A program made the position numbers and the translations under genes. Below the pieces are notes generated by a model. The model made no database searches. It saw only the letters and a program-made list of their open reading frames with translations, and was not told the origin of the DNA. A DNA stretch of 64,000 bases from a bacterium (GTDB lineage Bacteria; Electryoneota; JAOADG01), in NCBI GenBank assembly GCA_026417415.1, contig JAOADG010000008.1, positions 558,001-622,000 of the forward strand. The letters run 5' to 3'. Positions 1 to 8,659 of this stretch are shown piece after piece. Position 1 is the first letter of the stretch. Each line of letters begins with the position of its first letter.

Positions 1-1546
1 GTGTAATATTGACATTTGGTGAAATAGACAAATGAGTAAAAATTTTAAAAGGTGCATTGATGCCTAATGAGTGAATTGCTCCTTGTCTTTTTCTAATGTT
101 AGAACTTGGGTTGTTGATGGATACTCTGGTTCTACTCTCGTCATTGGTCAATTGAAAGTTGTATCCGTAGGTAATAACTTCCCACCAATTCGATTCAGCA
201 GCTTTTTTGTTCGTTGATGGTAATGTATCAATTCCGCCAAATCCACGAATAATGGTGCTACTTTTAGGTTTATATATGGGTCCATCACTCCAGCGGAAGG
301 TTAAAGAGGGCATAGATAATGAATAATCTTTTGTCTGTAAAACCTGTGAACCACGAATACCACCGGAAAGTGATGCGCGACTACCTATCCAATTTTTACT
401 AAAACTGATGTTAGAATTCACTTCTTGTCGTAAGCGGTCTGCAATATCATAAGAATAATAACTCACAAAACTTGCATCATTGATATAAAGTACATTGGCA
501 TTTACAGTGAAAGTAGGATCAATACGTTGATTGTGAGTCCATTGGATTTGCCAGCGATTAGTATTGCCTTGATTTGAATAATTACCAGCAATACCACCTT
601 GGAGACGATTTCTTAAAACATAACGCATTTCTAAATTGTACAATGACCCATACTTTTCATAATAGTCCATGGTTGTTTTCATATCCCAGTAATCATTTGG
701 TGCAAAATAATAACCAAGATGCTTAAAATGTCTCCCTTGGGTAGTGTTTTCACCATAACTTGGAACAATTAGACCACTGTGTCTCCCCGGTTTTAACGAA
801 AAAATTCCATAAGGAATGAACATTGTAGGTACTTTTCCAAATGCTAAAATAACGGGTTGTGCAATTAGTTTATTTTTATATATCATTTTCATTTTATTGC
901 TAAAAAAATGATAGTGAGGTTCATTCTGATCACAGGTTGTAAACGTACCATTCCGAATGTACATCACTTGCGGTTCAACGCGTTTTAAAATTTGTCCATA
1001 ATACTTTCCTTGTTCATTTGCAGTAGTTCCTGTAAAGACACGTCCTTGTTGGGTTTTCAGATTCATTTCCATTCGAAAACCCCTTAAACTATCTATCCGC
1101 CCATATGTACGATCTAAGAAAAGAGGGGTATGAAAATACACTATAGTATCAATCGCGACTTTTGAAGTATCTGTCCAAAGTGTATCTGGTAGGCCTTCAG
1201 CAATTACAAAATCATTATCCCAATTAATGGTTATTTGATGTGCATACAATGACATTTTTTTATAATGAACTTGAGAATTTCCAATTAAAAAGGATTGTTT
1301 GGATTCAGAAAGAAGCAATATTTTATCAGCACTATATGTGATAATTGTGTCTAAACCTTCTGTACGTGATGTATCAATGGTTTTAGTAGTATCTAAGGTG
1401 TTTATTGTTTCGAAAGATGATAAATTTGAATTGCTTTTAGAATCATTGGTAATTGGTTGCGTGAAAGATATTTTTGAAATGGAAAAAGTAAAACAAAAAA
1501 ATAATATCTTTATGGATTGGAAATACAGTTTTAAAAAACTAGACAT
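1..1546 (-). CDS. lptD: LPS-assembly protein LptD, 5' part (runs off left edge)
   Basis: LptD is the outer-membrane barrel that, with LptE, inserts lipopolysaccharide into the outer leaflet. The frame opens at ATG 1546 and stays open for about 515 codons to the window edge, so the C-terminal part is outside. Residues 1 to about 30 look like a signal peptide (core ILFFCFTFSI). An OstA/LptA-type jellyroll region follows (SADKILLL, VHYKKMSLYAHQI). Then come typical LptD barrel segments: NGTFTTCDQNEPHYHF, IPYGIFSLKPGRHSGLIVP and DYYEKYGS, followed by alternating aromatic strands. The start lies 5 bases after the rarA stop, so the two are probably co-transcribed. It implies a lipopolysaccharide-type outer membrane. 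The family call is confident; the barrel end and the disulfide cysteines cannot be judged. Confidence 0.9.
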   Translation of the reverse strand, partial: MSSFLKLYFQSIKILFFCFTFSISKISFTQPITNDSKSNSNLSSFETINTLDTTKTIDTSRTEGLDTIITYSADKILLLSESKQSFLIGNSQVHYKKMSLYAHQITINWDNDFVIAEGLPDTLWTDTSKVAIDTIVYFHTPLFLDRTYGRIDSLRGFRMEMNLKTQQGRVFTGTTANEQGKYYGQILKRVEPQVMYIRNGTFTTCDQNEPHYHFFSNKMKMIYKNKLIAQPVILAFGKVPTMFIPYGIFSLKPGRHSGLIVPSYGENTTQGRHFKHLGYYFAPNDYWDMKTTMDYYEKYGSLYNLEMRYVLRNRLQGGIAGNYSNQGNTNRWQIQWTHNQRIDPTFTVNANVLYINDASFVSYYSYDIADRLRQEVNSNISFSKNWIGSRASLSGGIRGSQVLQTKDYSLSMPSLTFRWSDGPIYKPKSSTIIRGFGGIDTLPSTNKKAAESNWWEVITYGYNFQLTNDESRTRVSINNPSSNIRKRQGAIHSLGINAPFKIFTHLSISPNVNIT

Positions 1547-1551
1547 TATGA

Positions 1552-2901
1552 TTAATCATCAGATGGATTAACTTTAGGTAAATAACGATTGCTCCACAAT
1601 TTTTGGAATCGTTCTGCAATTTTTGCTTCATATCCTACAGATTTCGGTTGATAAAAAACCTTTTCAGCAATAAGTTCTGGTAAATGAATTTGTCCACTAA
1701 ATCCTTCGTAATCATGATCGTAAGCATATGCTCTTCCGTATCCCATTTCTTTCATGAGCGGCGTAACTGCATTAAGTAAATGCATCGGGATCGGCAAATC
1801 ACCACTTCTTTCCACTTCTTGATATGCTTCAGAAATGGCTAAGTATGCTGAGTTTGATTTGGGACAAGATGCTAAATAAATTGCGCATTGCGACAATGGA
1901 ATACGTGCTTCAGGCATTCCAATTTTTTGTACTACATCAAAAATAGCATTTGCAACAACAACTGCAAGGGGTTGTGCGTTTCCAATATCTTCACTCGCTA
2001 TGATTATCATCCGCCTTGCTATAAAAAGAGGATCTTCACCACCTTTTAACATTCTAGCTAAATAATACACCGCTGCATCAGGATCACTTCCACGAATGGA
2101 TTTGATAAATGCGCTAATTAAATTGTAGTGATACTCTCCCGTTTTATCGTATTTATTTAAAATTTCTGAACTTGCTTTTCTAATTGAATCAACCGTTAAG
2201 AATACTTTAGAACTGTTTTGGTTTAATGTTTTACTAATTTCAAAAGCACTTTCAAAAGTGTTTAAATACAATCTTGCATCACCCCCACTGATTTGGTACA
2301 AAAATTCTTTCACAGATGGTTCAAAGACAATTTCAAATCCTTTGAAATACTCATCCTGATTAAGTGTTCTTGATAATAAAATTTCTAAATGTTTTTGAGA
2401 TAACGGATAAAAACGAACCACCATGCATCTGGAAAGCAATGCATTGATGACTTCAAAAGAAGGATTTTCGGTAGTTGCACCAATTAGAATAATAGTTCCA
2501 TCTTCTACTGCTGGCAAAAGTGCATCTTGTTGTGCTTTGTTAAAACGATGGATTTCATCAAGGAAGAAGATTAATCCTTTTTCTTGTTGTGATAGTATTT
2601 TCCCATGTTTAATAACTTCACGTACTTCTGATAAGCCCACTTGAACAGCTGACATTTGATAAAATTCTTTATGAAAAGCATTCGCAAGCAAACGAGCCAA
2701 TGAGGTTTTCCCTGTACCGGGATCACCCCAAAAAATCATTGATGCCGGCTTTTGATTGCGAATAAAAGTAGTTATTATTCCGTTTTCACCAACCAAATGC
2801 TCTTGTCCAACGAATTCTTGAATGGTTTTCGGTCGCATTCGTTCAGCAAGTGGAATACTTTTGGAACCTGCAAGAGGTTCTTTAGAAAAGAGATCAGCCA
2901 T
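1552..2901 (-). CDS. rarA: RarA/MgsA-family replication-associated recombination AAA+ ATPase
   Basis: RarA is a clamp-loader-like ATPase acting at stalled replication forks. The protein is 449 residues, normal for the family. The Walker A motif is GDPGTGKT at 59-66 and the Walker B/DExH motif is IFFLDEIHRF at about 111-120. The sensor motif GATTENPSFE at 141-150 is highly typical of RarA. The C-terminal half has the family helix ISAFIKSIRGSDPDAAVYYLARML and the phrase ASEDIGNA. It sits between a glycosyltransferase gene (20 bases upstream) and lptD (5 bases downstream), so it is probably a passenger in an envelope operon. Nothing is truncated. RuvB is an alternative AAA+ family, but the tetramerisation tail and motifs fit RarA. 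Confidence 0.93.
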   Translation of the reverse strand: MADLFSKEPLAGSKSIPLAERMRPKTIQEFVGQEHLVGENGIITTFIRNQKPASMIFWGDPGTGKTSLARLLANAFHKEFYQMSAVQVGLSEVREVIKHGKILSQQEKGLIFFLDEIHRFNKAQQDALLPAVEDGTIILIGATTENPSFEVINALLSRCMVVRFYPLSQKHLEILLSRTLNQDEYFKGFEIVFEPSVKEFLYQISGGDARLYLNTFESAFEISKTLNQNSSKVFLTVDSIRKASSEILNKYDKTGEYHYNLISAFIKSIRGSDPDAAVYYLARMLKGGEDPLFIARRMIIIASEDIGNAQPLAVVVANAIFDVVQKIGMPEARIPLSQCAIYLASCPKSNSAYLAISEAYQEVERSGDLPIPMHLLNAVTPLMKEMGYGRAYAYDHDYEGFSGQIHLPELIAEKVFYQPKSVGYEAKIAERFQKLWSNRYLPKVNPSDD

Positions 2902-2921
2902 TTTGAAAATAATTCTTTATA

Positions 2922-4073
2922 CTATCGAATAGGTTCGCGTACTTTCAAACCTTTCCACTTCAAAGGAATTCGAAATATAACCCAAGGTGAAACAAATATC
3001 ATGTATAACCAAAGATAAGGAATAAAGAATGGTACAGCGATAATATCCTTCCATTTTTTTACCAAATGTAAAGTACTCATTGAAAACATCATTTCTGAAC
3101 CAATAATCATTAATAGTGCTGTTAACGCAATACTATCTTTGGTGATAATGTACAAAATAGGAAGAAGTAAATGGAGGGAAAAAATAAGTACGACAAATAG
3201 TTTTGTAATGTTATTTAGACGCCAAACCCCCATTGACCAACGAATTTTCATGTTGGGCAATTTTTTAATCGGTTCTGGATCGGTGGTTGGGATTGCTTGT
3301 AAATCAAAATGGTAACGAATGGCTTTGTTATGATACTTTTTTAGTACACCTTGGGATAATCTTACGTCTTCGCAAATTGAAAACCCTAATTTCGGAAATC
3401 CACCGATTGAAAAATAAGCACTTTTACGAATAGCAAAGTTATTGGCTAGACCAGCACCACCTAAACCTAAACTATTTACTGCAAAGCCCAATCCCTGTAT
3501 AAAAAGCATATCTGAATTTTGTACTCGATCGAACAATGAATTGGTTTCGTTTTCTCTTACCAATAATGCTGGACCACTTACTATCTGAGTATCTTGTTTG
3601 AAGTAAGATACGGTTCGTCTTACCCAAGTGGGTGGCACAAAACAATCGGCACCTGTTGTAAGCACAATTTCATTGGTACAAGCCAACATCCCACAGTGCC
3701 AGGGTGCAGCTTTACCTAATAGCCCTTCAATGTTGTCTTGAATGTGTAATACTTTTCTGTGAATTGGGTCGTGCGCAACAAAGTCATCAAAGATTTGGGC
3801 AGTTCCATCAGTAGAAGCGTGATTTACTAAAATAAATTCAATTTTTTCTTTTGGATAATCTAATTTTTCTAAATAAGATAAAGTTTTAGGTAAAATTCTT
3901 TCTTCGTTACGTGCACAGATTACAATACTTACATTAGGAAATTGTTCATTTCTTTTAAGTTTACGGATTAGTATCAATACACTGAAAACCAACAACAAGC
4001 AAGCGTATAAAATACTTAAAATGAAAAAAAGGTCAATTATAGTTTCCATTACTAAGGGATAATTAATTTCCAT
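2922..4073 (-). CDS. Membrane GT2-family glycosyltransferase with altered acidic motifs
   Basis: A 383-residue GT-A-fold glycosyltransferase with one N-terminal membrane segment (about 12-35) and three C-terminal ones (about 292-312, 316-338, 345-366). The nucleotide-binding strand VSIVICARNE (48-57) is intact. The usual D-D/N-D-x-S-T-D element reads NHASTD (84-89), and the DxD position reads GAD (141-143). The ED of the catalytic loop (235-236) and a degenerate QxxRW box, KIRW (276-279), remain. It may therefore bind sugar nucleotide differently from its two neighbours. The start overlaps the deacetylase gene by 22 bases; the ATG at 4049, directly after that gene's stop, is an alternative start. 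Substrate unknown. It is the last glycan gene before rarA. Confidence 0.8.
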   Translation of the reverse strand: MEINYPLVMETIIDLFFILSILYACLLLVFSVLILIRKLKRNEQFPNVSIVICARNEERILPKTLSYLEKLDYPKEKIEFILVNHASTDGTAQIFDDFVAHDPIHRKVLHIQDNIEGLLGKAAPWHCGMLACTNEIVLTTGADCFVPPTWVRRTVSYFKQDTQIVSGPALLVRENETNSLFDRVQNSDMLFIQGLGFAVNSLGLGGAGLANNFAIRKSAYFSIGGFPKLGFSICEDVRLSQGVLKKYHNKAIRYHFDLQAIPTTDPEPIKKLPNMKIRWSMGVWRLNNITKLFVVLIFSLHLLLPILYIITKDSIALTALLMIIGSEMMFSMSTLHLVKKWKDIIAVPFFIPYLWLYMIFVSPWVIFRIPLKWKGLKVREPIR

Positions 4074-4684
4074 TGATATTGTACAACATGTTCAAGAAAA
4101 ACTTTTAACATTCTTAAAAAAGTTGATGGAAATGGACTTCCGTCATGCATTAAAACAATATCGCCTTTGCGTAATTTTTGAAATAGGTCATCTACAACTT
4201 TTTCTACGTTTGTATTTTTACGGTAATCGCCTAAATACCAACTCATCCAAACGGGCTCTAAACCATTATTTAATAAATTTTTCCAGATAAATAAAGGTGG
4301 TATCCCGTAAGGCGCTCTAAATCTTTTCACAGGTTTTCCTACTATATCTTCAACACGTTTTTTCATATCTAACCATTCTGCTAAAGTTTGTTTGGGATTA
4401 CGCAAAAGTTGTTTGCGATGATGCCAACCATGTAAACCGATTTCATGATGATGAAGATGCAAATCATTTATTAGTTTTTTGTTATGAATAGTACGTTCCA
4501 TAAGCACAAAGAAGGTTGCACGAACACCGTAAATGTTTAATAGTTCTAATGCTTGTTGGGTAGTTCTTTCAACTGGACCATCATCCAAAGTAAGCCAAAG
4601 TTCTTTTGCGTTTGTAGAAAATGTCATTTGTAATTTTGGAAGACATCGAAAAATTGAACTATATCTTGCAGGAAATTCACTCAT
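4052..4684 (-). CDS. Polysaccharide deacetylase (NodB homology domain)
   Basis: A 210-residue metal-dependent carbohydrate esterase family 4 type enzyme, which removes N- or O-acetyl groups from a glycan. All main NodB motifs are present: TLDDGP (32-37, catalytic and metal Asp), HGWHH (85-89, metal His pair), RAPYG (123-127) and LMHDG (178-182). No clear signal peptide or membrane anchor is visible, so it may act in the cytoplasm on a lipid-linked or nucleotide-linked intermediate, or be held by partners. Its ATG overlaps the stop of the upstream glycosyltransferase (TAATG), which indicates translational coupling within the glycan cluster. The exact substrate cannot be read from the sequence. 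Confidence 0.9.
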   Translation of the reverse strand: MSEFPARYSSIFRCLPKLQMTFSTNAKELWLTLDDGPVERTTQQALELLNIYGVRATFFVLMERTIHNKKLINDLHLHHHEIGLHGWHHRKQLLRNPKQTLAEWLDMKKRVEDIVGKPVKRFRAPYGIPPLFIWKNLLNNGLEPVWMSWYLGDYRKNTNVEKVVDDLFQKLRKGDIVLMHDGSPFPSTFLRMLKVFLEHVVQYQWKLIIP

Positions 4685-5787
4685 TAAAAAACAGCAAATC
4701 CTCGTTTTTCAGAAATGTTAGGACGAGGTGCAATTGCATAGAATAGTAATAGCCAAGGTTGAAGAGGCGACCAAATTAAAAAGGAACGAAATGTAAAGAT
4801 AGGGAAAAGTTTTCTTAACTTTTTTAAGTTAATGAAGTCCATAATGTACTTTGCAATGTAGATCCAAATAGGAAAGTATGGTTCAGGAAAAAAGAATAAT
4901 GCAACTACATTGGAAAGTAATCCCAACAGCGAGAAAGCTAAAATACTTTGTATAATTTGAATTTTTAGTGGATAGGTTGTTGCATCACGAAACCATCTTC
5001 TACGTGCTGCTGCTGTTTGTAAAAAGGTTTTGGCTAATGAAGTAAAAACAGCAGATTGTTTTTGTATTACAGCACGCATGGGTTTATTACTTGCATATTG
5101 ATTTTGTAAAATTCTTCCATCTTCACCAGTACCATCAGTACCAACTTTAGCCCAAAATTCATTTTGAATACATTCGGAAGGAATGAGCATATTTGCAGTA
5201 GATGCTGTGATGGGTTTACTTCGAGCAATAAGCCCCATAACCGCATATGTTACCGAGGCTTGATCTAAAGATAAAATTTCTTTCCACCAATTCGGAGCAT
5301 GCCAAATTTCAAAAACAGGTCCAACAGCACCACCTTTTCCAGCTTCATGAACTAAAGTTTCCAGCCATTCAGGTGAAGCTCGACAATCTGCATCTACAAA
5401 TACTACACTACCGTGACGTATGTTTTGTGTTGCAATATGCATTGCATACAGTTTCCCATGTAATCCTGTTGGGACATTGTAGATGTGAAGGAGTTTAATA
5501 CGTAATTGCTTCTCAAATTCTTTTACAACAGCAACAGTGTTATCCGTTGAACGATCATTAACCACAATTACTTCAAATTGTTCTTTAGGTAAGGTTTGAT
5601 TGGTCAAATCTGATAGTATTCCACGAATAGTTTCACCTTCATTATGAGCTGGTATTAAAACATGAAGTGGGAATGGAGCAGGACACTTAACAATGACATT
5701 TGAACTCCACCCTAAAAAGGAGATGATTGAAATGATGTAATAAATGACTAAAGACAAAAAGAGTACAATGGTCCAAATCTCTATCAT
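4684..5787 (-). CDS. Membrane GT2-family glycosyltransferase
   Basis: A 367-residue family 2 glycosyltransferase with an N-terminal membrane helix (about 5-27) and hydrophobic C-terminal segments (about 280-300 and 345-357). Catalytic features are complete: LIPAHNE (44-50), VVNDRSTD (75-82), the DxD motif VDADC (131-135), GED (221-223) and an RRRW box (262-265). The layout resembles membrane glycosyltransferases that act on glycolipids or build a polymer at the inner face of the cytoplasmic membrane. It overlaps the downstream deacetylase gene by a TAATG junction and follows the flippase-like gene by 4 bases. Donor and acceptor are unknown. Confidence 0.85.
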   Translation of the reverse strand: MIEIWTIVLFLSLVIYYIISIISFLGWSSNVIVKCPAPFPLHVLIPAHNEGETIRGILSDLTNQTLPKEQFEVIVVNDRSTDNTVAVVKEFEKQLRIKLLHIYNVPTGLHGKLYAMHIATQNIRHGSVVFVDADCRASPEWLETLVHEAGKGGAVGPVFEIWHAPNWWKEILSLDQASVTYAVMGLIARSKPITASTANMLIPSECIQNEFWAKVGTDGTGEDGRILQNQYASNKPMRAVIQKQSAVFTSLAKTFLQTAAARRRWFRDATTYPLKIQIIQSILAFSLLGLLSNVVALFFFPEPYFPIWIYIAKYIMDFINLKKLRKLFPIFTFRSFLIWSPLQPWLLLFYAIAPRPNISEKRGFAVF

Positions 5788-5791
5788 TGAA

Positions 5792-6721
5792 CTATTTATT
5801 TTTTAATTTTTTACTTAAACTGATCCAAAAGGGTAAACCTAAAATTGCAGGAAAAACAGAATTAATCAAAAAAAGTGATATTGTGACCTGTGGTAATAAA
5901 TCTTTTGATTGGAATAAAAGATTTCCTAAGACCATCCCTACGAGTTCAGATGTACCAAGGTTACCGGGAGTAATCGCAATAAAACTCCGAATAAGTTGTA
6001 ACGCACCGAAAACAAACAATCCTGTAATGAAACCTCCATTCCATCCAATGGATTGTAAACTAAATACGAACTGACAAGCAACGAAACCATATTGAACAAA
6101 TCCAAGCAAGACACCTATTCTTAAAATATTATGAGGTATCAAAGTAAACCCTTCGTATAGTTGATGAATGAAAGAATTTTCCTTAATTCCGATTTTTTTA
6201 TTTCTCGTTTTGTGAAAAATCCATTCATATGTTAAAAAGTAACCCAGACAGATCACAAGCGATAACACCACACTAATCCAACCAAACGCTTTACTAAATA
6301 AAATTCCGAGGGATAGAATTCCAAACAAATGCATAGGCGGCCAATACATTAATCGGTCAATCAATGAAATGCCTAGAGCTTTACCAGTTGTTCCTGGCAT
6401 TAATAAAACCAACGCGGCATCACCAAGTCGTCCAGGAGTCAACGATCCAGCAGTAAAAGCACCCAAAGCAGCTTTCACAACATCAATCAATCGCAAATTG
6501 GTAGAATTTGTTCGTAAAAGAATCCAACTCCGAAAAACTTGTGAACTTAGGGAACCACACATAAAAAGGGTAATCATGAACCATGTTGAAAATGAAAAAT
6601 TTCGTATTGCTTTTACAAGTCCGTTCCAACCAATCTCATTGATAACTAATACTACTAATCCAATTGCTAAAGGGATGCTAAATAACCAAAGTCGTTCTTG
6701 TAACCATTTAATCCTATTCAT
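5792..6721 (-). CDS. Lysylphosphatidylglycerol-synthase-type membrane protein (UPF0104 family)
   Basis: A polytopic membrane protein with about eight hydrophobic segments, like the N-terminal flippase half of MprF and the stand-alone UPF0104/AglD2 proteins. Family signatures include SLTPGRLGDA, with a proline-glycine turn after the helix KAALGAFTAG, and the C-terminal ITPGNLGTSELV. No aminoacyl-transferase domain follows, so it is a lipid-transport-type half-protein only. I chose ATG 6721 because it overlaps the stop of the upstream gene (ATGA); ATG 6727 is also possible, and a longer in-frame start at 6808 would overlap that gene by 90 bases. Placed between two glycosyltransferases, it may move a glycolipid across the membrane; that role is inference. 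Confidence 0.8.
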   Translation of the reverse strand: MNRIKWLQERLWLFSIPLAIGLVVLVINEIGWNGLVKAIRNFSFSTWFMITLFMCGSLSSQVFRSWILLRTNSTNLRLIDVVKAALGAFTAGSLTPGRLGDAALVLLMPGTTGKALGISLIDRLMYWPPMHLFGILSLGILFSKAFGWISVVLSLVICLGYFLTYEWIFHKTRNKKIGIKENSFIHQLYEGFTLIPHNILRIGVLLGFVQYGFVACQFVFSLQSIGWNGGFITGLFVFGALQLIRSFIAITPGNLGTSELVGMVLGNLLFQSKDLLPQVTISLFLINSVFPAILGLPFWISLSKKLKNK

Positions 6722-7830
6722 TTCCATTCTCTTGTTGGATGTAAAGTGTTGATCAAAACTAAACCTAACCAAATCGGAAACACAAAAAGAAAAGCCATCG
6801 AATACCAAATTTGATACTTATGTGTAGTGTAATGAATGACAGATTGAATACATAGCTCTATTAAAGTGAGATACAATAGAAGTATTACTAAAAAAAATGA
6901 AAACTTGAAAAAGTGCCAAATACCTATCCCATATAACAGTATTCCCATTGGGAAGAAAAAAAATCCTGGAATAACCAATATTCCAAAAATTTTCCAAAAC
7001 AATGGATAATCCGAAGCAACAGAATAGTGTCTTTTTCTAGCTTTCCAATATTTTTCAGTGTCTCTATCAAAAATATCAATGGTCGTAAGTGGGAAACATT
7101 TAGAAATGATTTTTCCTTGTAATTTAGATAATGAATGTAATAATAAATCATCATCGCCAGATATCTTATTTAAATGATTAACAAAACCACCTACCTTGTA
7201 AAACGCATCTTTTTTATAGCAAAAACCAGCACCAACAGCCGATAGCGGATGATCAAGTTTAATAGCAGCACTCATTAAAAAACTTTGAACTAACGTTTCA
7301 AAATTCCTTAAATAGAAAAATACACCACGGCCACCAATAAGACGATAGGATGGAACAATGGCTAACCAATCATTATTGAATCCATAAAACATTTCAATTA
7401 ACCATCTTCTATGTGGACGAGAATCCGCATCTAAAGTAACAATCCAATCTTTATGGGATTGCGATATGGCAAGCGAAAGAGCATATTTTTTAGGATTAAG
7501 ATGAGTATCTGGTAGATGGTTGACTTCTAAATATTTGAATTTGGGTTGATGTGCTCGTACAAAACTTTTAAGTATTTCACCAGTTTGATCTGTTGAACGA
7601 TCATTTACTAAACAGATAGAGAGATCATCTGAATACCATTCTAAATGTTCAAGAGAAGATAAAAGAGAGGGAAGAATTGTTTCTTCATTATGACAAGATA
7701 CAATCACTTCAATAGAAGGGCAGGTTTTATGGGTAAAGATTTGCTTTTTATGAAAACCAAAAAGTAACCAAGACAAACCTAATAGGGTAAATGTAAGGAA
7801 AGAAAGAAAAATGATTTCATAAATATCCAT
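6718..7830 (-). CDS. Membrane GT2-family glycosyltransferase, first gene of the glycan cluster
   Basis: A 370-residue family 2 glycosyltransferase. An N-terminal helix (about 4-25) is followed by the GT-A domain with VIVSCHNEE (42-50), LVNDRSTD (74-81), DAD (134-136) and GDDD (225-228). The usual QxxRW box is replaced by KARKRHY (263-269). At least three C-terminal membrane helices follow. The gene ends in an ATGA overlap with the flippase-like gene, so the two are coupled. A hairpin (7839-7869) separates it from sdhB, and no Shine-Dalgarno sequence is obvious, so the hairpin could affect expression of the cluster. The product is probably a surface or membrane glycan or glycolipid; the sugar is unknown. 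Confidence 0.85.
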   Translation of the reverse strand: MDIYEIIFLSFLTFTLLGLSWLLFGFHKKQIFTHKTCPSIEVIVSCHNEETILPSLLSSLEHLEWYSDDLSICLVNDRSTDQTGEILKSFVRAHQPKFKYLEVNHLPDTHLNPKKYALSLAISQSHKDWIVTLDADSRPHRRWLIEMFYGFNNDWLAIVPSYRLIGGRGVFFYLRNFETLVQSFLMSAAIKLDHPLSAVGAGFCYKKDAFYKVGGFVNHLNKISGDDDLLLHSLSKLQGKIISKCFPLTTIDIFDRDTEKYWKARKRHYSVASDYPLFWKIFGILVIPGFFFFPMGILLYGIGIWHFFKFSFFLVILLLYLTLIELCIQSVIHYTTHKYQIWYSMAFLFVFPIWLGLVLINTLHPTREWK

Positions 7831-7838
7831 AAAGAGTT

Positions 7839-7869
7839 TTCAAAATTCGAACAGTGTCCGAATTTTGAA
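7839..7869 (-). terminator. Perfect 11-bp inverted repeat between sdhB and the glycan cluster
   Basis: TTCAAAATTCG (7839-7849) pairs with CGAATTTTGAA (7859-7869) around a 9-base loop. It lies 14 bases past the sdhB stop and 9 bases before the next ATG. The stem is AT-rich and only AACTCTTT follows on the minus strand, so it is a weak terminator at best. It could instead attenuate transcription or hide the ribosome binding region of the glycosyltransferase gene. Confidence 0.5.
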
Positions 7870-7882
7870 CGCAATTACGAGT

Positions 7883-8659
7883 TCAAAATGCTTCTTCATT
7901 GTGAAAAAGTTTAGCGATGATATAATCCCGATTCATCCGACCAATGTTAACAAATTGAATTTCTTTAGGACATGCAGCTTCACATTCTAAATGATTGCTA
8001 CAGTTTCCGAATCCTAATTCATCCATTTTTTCAATCATATGAATAGCACGTCGATATCTCTCCGGTTGACCTTGAGGTAATTGTCCCAAGTGATTAATCT
8101 TAGCAGAAACAAAAAGCATTGCAGAACTATTCGGACAAGCAGCAACACATGCACCACAACCGATACACGCTGCTGCATCCATTGCTAAATCAGCATTTTT
8201 CTTTGGAACTAAAATGGAAGATGCTTCAGGTGCAGAACCAGTTTTAACAGAAATATAACCACCTGCTTGGATGATTTGATCAAATGCACTTCTATCAACT
8301 ACTAAATCTTTGATGATTGGAAATGCTTTTGCACGAAAAGGTTCAATCACCAGAGTATCCCCATCGCGAAAATGTCTCATATGTAATTGGCAAAGTGTTG
8401 TTCCTTTCAAATGACCATGAGCTTGTCCATTTACAACACAACCACAAGCACCACAAATTCCTTCCCTGCAATCATGATCAAATGCAATTGGTTCAATACC
8501 ATTTAATGCTAATTGATCGTTTACAACATCCAACATCTCTAAAAAAGACATTTCAGTAGAAATATTTGTCGCTTCATAAGTTTCAAAACGACCTGGTGTA
8601 GCAGCATTAGGTTGACGCCATACTCGGAGTGTCAAATGAATTGTATTCGATTCGCTCAT
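7883..8659 (-). CDS. sdhB: Succinate dehydrogenase/fumarate reductase iron-sulfur subunit
   Basis: The electron-transfer subunit that links the flavoprotein to the membrane anchor. It has 258 residues. The [2Fe-2S] ligands are C64, C69, C72 and C90 ([10 protein letters not shown], then LC). The [4Fe-4S] motif is [13 protein letters not shown] in the middle. The last cluster motif is [15 protein letters not shown], with the spacing seen in the Bacteroidota/delta-proteobacterial B-type enzyme. The start ATG overlaps the sdhA stop (TAATG). Gene order C-A-B with a single cytochrome subunit supports a menaquinone-linked enzyme able to run as succinate dehydrogenase or fumarate reductase; direction cannot be told from sequence. 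Confidence 0.95.
   Translation of the reverse strand: MSESNTIHLTLRVWRQPNAATPGRFETYEATNISTEMSFLEMLDVVNDQLALNGIEPIAFDHDCREGICGACGCVVNGQAHGHLKGTTLCQLHMRHFRDGDTLVIEPFRAKAFPIIKDLVVDRSAFDQIIQAGGYISVKTGSAPEASSILVPKKNADLAMDAAACIGCGACVAACPNSSAMLFVSAKINHLGQLPQGQPERYRRAIHMIEKMDELGFGNCSNHLECEAACPKEIQFVNIGRMNRDYIIAKLFHNEEAF

Noticed and set aside
6369-6752. Open frame of 127 codons on the plus strand opposite the flippase-like gene
   Set aside because: The minus-strand protein has clear membrane segments and family motifs; the plus-strand frame has neither.
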